Positions 62,526-64,000 of a DNA stretch of 64,000 bases are shown here, piece after piece. The stretch comes from Empedobacter brevis_A (GTDB taxonomy: Bacteria; Bacteroidota; Bacteroidia; Flavobacteriales; Weeksellaceae). The translations under genes were made by a program, and so were the position numbers. Below the pieces are notes generated by a model that was not told the DNA's origin, made no database searches, and was given only the letters and a program-made list of their open reading frames with translations. The stretch spans positions 62,001 through 126,000 of the forward strand of contig NZ_CBCPHV010000006.1 in the NCBI RefSeq assembly GCF_965118635.1. Direction: 5' to 3'. Positions within the stretch are counted from its first letter, which is position 1, and each line of letters opens with the position of its first letter.

Positions 62526-63980
62526 ATGAGTGATATGGAACAAGAATTTTTGCAATTGGGTTTTGAAAAAGAGAATGAGCAATTCAGAACCGAAGTTGCA
62601 ACAATGGACAAAAAAGGAAGTAGAAAATGGGTATATGCGAAAAAACCTTCAGGGAAATATACCAATTATCGCACAATAGTTTCTTCTGTTTTGTTGCTGT
62701 TATTGATTGTTTTACCTTTTATAAAACTTCCAAATGGTAATCCAGTTTTCAAATTTGACGTTTTTAATACCAATTTTATCTTATTTGGTTATCCATTTTT
62801 CACAACAGATTTTTTCTTGTTAGCTTTTGGAATGATTGTCAGCGTTGTTTTTATTATTCTATTTACTACGGTTTATGGCCGGTTGTTTTGTGGTTGGTTG
62901 TGTCCGCAGACAATTTTTATGGAAAGTGTTTTTAGAAAAATTGAATTTTGGATAGAAGGCGATCGAAACAAACAAATTCGTTTGGATAAACAAGAATGGA
63001 ACGAAGAGAAGATTTTGAAAAGAGGAGGAAAGTGGATTGTATTTTACATAATTTCATTTTTCTTTTCAAATATTATGTTCGCTTATATTATAGGAGTAGA
63101 TGAATTATTGAAAATATATACCGAAGGAGCAATTATACACGCAGGTAAATTCTTTGGATTATTTATTTTTAGTCTTTTATTCTATTTTGTTTTTGCTTGG
63201 TTTCGAGAGCAAGTTTGCACATTGGTTTGTCCTTATGGAAGATTTCAAGGTGTTTTAATTGATAAAAAGACAATTCAAGTTTCGTATGATTTCAAACGTG
63301 GCGAGAATATAAATGGACGTTCTAAATTTAGAAAAGGTGAAAATCGTATCGAAGCAAAAAAAGGAGATTGTATCGATTGTGGTCAATGTGTAGCGGTTTG
63401 TCCTACAGGAATTGATATTAGAAATGGTTCTCAGCTAGAATGTATCAATTGTACAGCTTGTATGGATGCTTGTGATGATATTATGACGAAGATTAATTTG
63501 CCAACAGGTTTAATAAAATATGCTTCAGAAGAAAATATTGAACAAGGAAAATCGTTCAAAATTTCAGTAAGATTAGTCGCTTTTACTTTGGTTCTAATCG
63601 CAATGATTTCTGCTATGACAATTTTTATGTTAAATAGAAGTGATGTTGAAGTCAAATTTTTACAAGTACCAGGAAAAGATTATGTGGTAGAAGGCGATTA
63701 TATCATTAATACGATGCAATATAGTTTGATGAACAAAACGAACAAACCGTATAAATTAATCGTAAATGTAAATGGTTTCAAAGCAGGAAAAACAATATTA
63801 TTGGTCGAACCAAATAAATATATTCAGATTAATGAAGGTGAATTAAAGCAAGGATTAATAGATATTAAAATTCCGAGAAATGAGCTAAAATCTTATAAAG
63901 TTCCTGTTATTTTGGAATTAAAGGATTTAAAAGGTAAAACAATTGATTATTATACAATTAGTTTTATGGCTCCTTTTTAA
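62526..63980 (+). CDS. ccoG: cytochrome c oxidase accessory protein CcoG (FixG/RdxA)
   Basis: A 484-residue membrane iron-sulfur protein that assists copper delivery to cbb3-type oxidase. I start at the ATG at 62526 (MSDMEQEF); 62535 is also possible. Several helices near residues 50-220 carry FCGWLCPQTIFMESVFRKIE, and a second cysteine motif CTLVCPYGRFQG follows. A ferredoxin-like two-[4Fe-4S] block is CIDCGQCVAVCPTGID and CINCTACMDACDDIM. A further helix (VRLVAFTLVLIAMISAMTIF) precedes a C-terminal Ig-like periplasmic domain. The cbb3 genes are expected nearby, outside the window. Confidence 0.95.
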   Translation: MSDMEQEFLQLGFEKENEQFRTEVATMDKKGSRKWVYAKKPSGKYTNYRTIVSSVLLLLLIVLPFIKLPNGNPVFKFDVFNTNFILFGYPFFTTDFFLLAFGMIVSVVFIILFTTVYGRLFCGWLCPQTIFMESVFRKIEFWIEGDRNKQIRLDKQEWNEEKILKRGGKWIVFYIISFFFSNIMFAYIIGVDELLKIYTEGAIIHAGKFFGLFIFSLLFYFVFAWFREQVCTLVCPYGRFQGVLIDKKTIQVSYDFKRGENINGRSKFRKGENRIEAKKGDCIDCGQCVAVCPTGIDIRNGSQLECINCTACMDACDDIMTKINLPTGLIKYASEENIEQGKSFKISVRLVAFTLVLIAMISAMTIFMLNRSDVEVKFLQVPGKDYVVEGDYIINTMQYSLMNKTNKPYKLIVNVNGFKAGKTILLVEPNKYIQINEGELKQGLIDIKIPRNELKSYKVPVILELKDLKGKTIDYYTISFMAPF

Positions 63981-64000
63981 AGTAATTTTTAAAAAGCGTT

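Overview
The window looks like chromosome from a low-GC member of the Bacteroidota, class Flavobacteriia, probably Weeksellaceae/Chryseobacterium-Empedobacter-like (the genus is inference). Supporting signs are the strongly A+T-rich sequence, promoters of the Bacteroidota type (TTG/TTTG, about 17-21 nt, TAnnTTTG), a type IX secretion C-terminal sorting domain, a GLPGLI-family gene, a TamL/TamB pair, a CzcA-TolC fusion, and many secreted proteins whose signal peptides end in A-Q or S-Q.

Layout. 1-4.2 kb: the end of menE, small hypotheticals, a TPR protein, methylmalonyl-CoA epimerase and a CAT-anticodon tRNA. 4.5-13.1 kb: a cupin, then the sugar-phosphate block hxlB-hxlA-gnd-zwf-pgl-(AraC)-pgi. 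These six enzymes close a dissimilatory ribulose-monophosphate cycle: formaldehyde + Ru5P -> hexulose-6-P -> F6P -> G6P -> 6-phosphogluconolactone -> 6-phosphogluconate -> Ru5P + CO2. The block is bracketed by two identical copies of the tRNA gene with its terminator. 13.5-21.5 kb: a BCCT osmolyte transporter, a quinone-reductase/esterase pair with a divergent AraC regulator, a lipoprotein, another AraC regulator and a membrane protein.

21.6-40.1 kb is the accessory region: small hypothetical or secreted proteins, a NYN-LOTUS protein, an IS982-family remnant, a T9SS cargo protein, a TPR-membrane-AraC regulator, two tandem secreted paralogues, and an EamA/Lrp pair. Three genes here (MORN-repeat, GLPGLI and DJ-1/PfpI) are each interrupted by one in-frame TAA, and a fourth is frameshifted. 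A roughly 70-135 bp repeat occurs five times, always in the same orientation. Four copies sit within about 0-14 nt of the stop codon of an unrelated minus-strand gene, which recalls an integron-like cassette array. A second repeat family (two copies) carries an 11-bp-phased TCGA array.

40.1-64 kb returns to conventional genes: a heavy-metal RND efflux operon in which CzcA is fused to a TolC-like domain, an MFS exporter with a divergent HxlR regulator, katG, tamB-tamL, a serine hydrolase, a patatin with a divergent AraC regulator, a TonB-C-like secreted protein, and ccoG.

All family calls come from reading motifs; no database search was run. The functional link between the RuMP block and formaldehyde, and the cassette-array idea, are inferences with tests listed in the findings.
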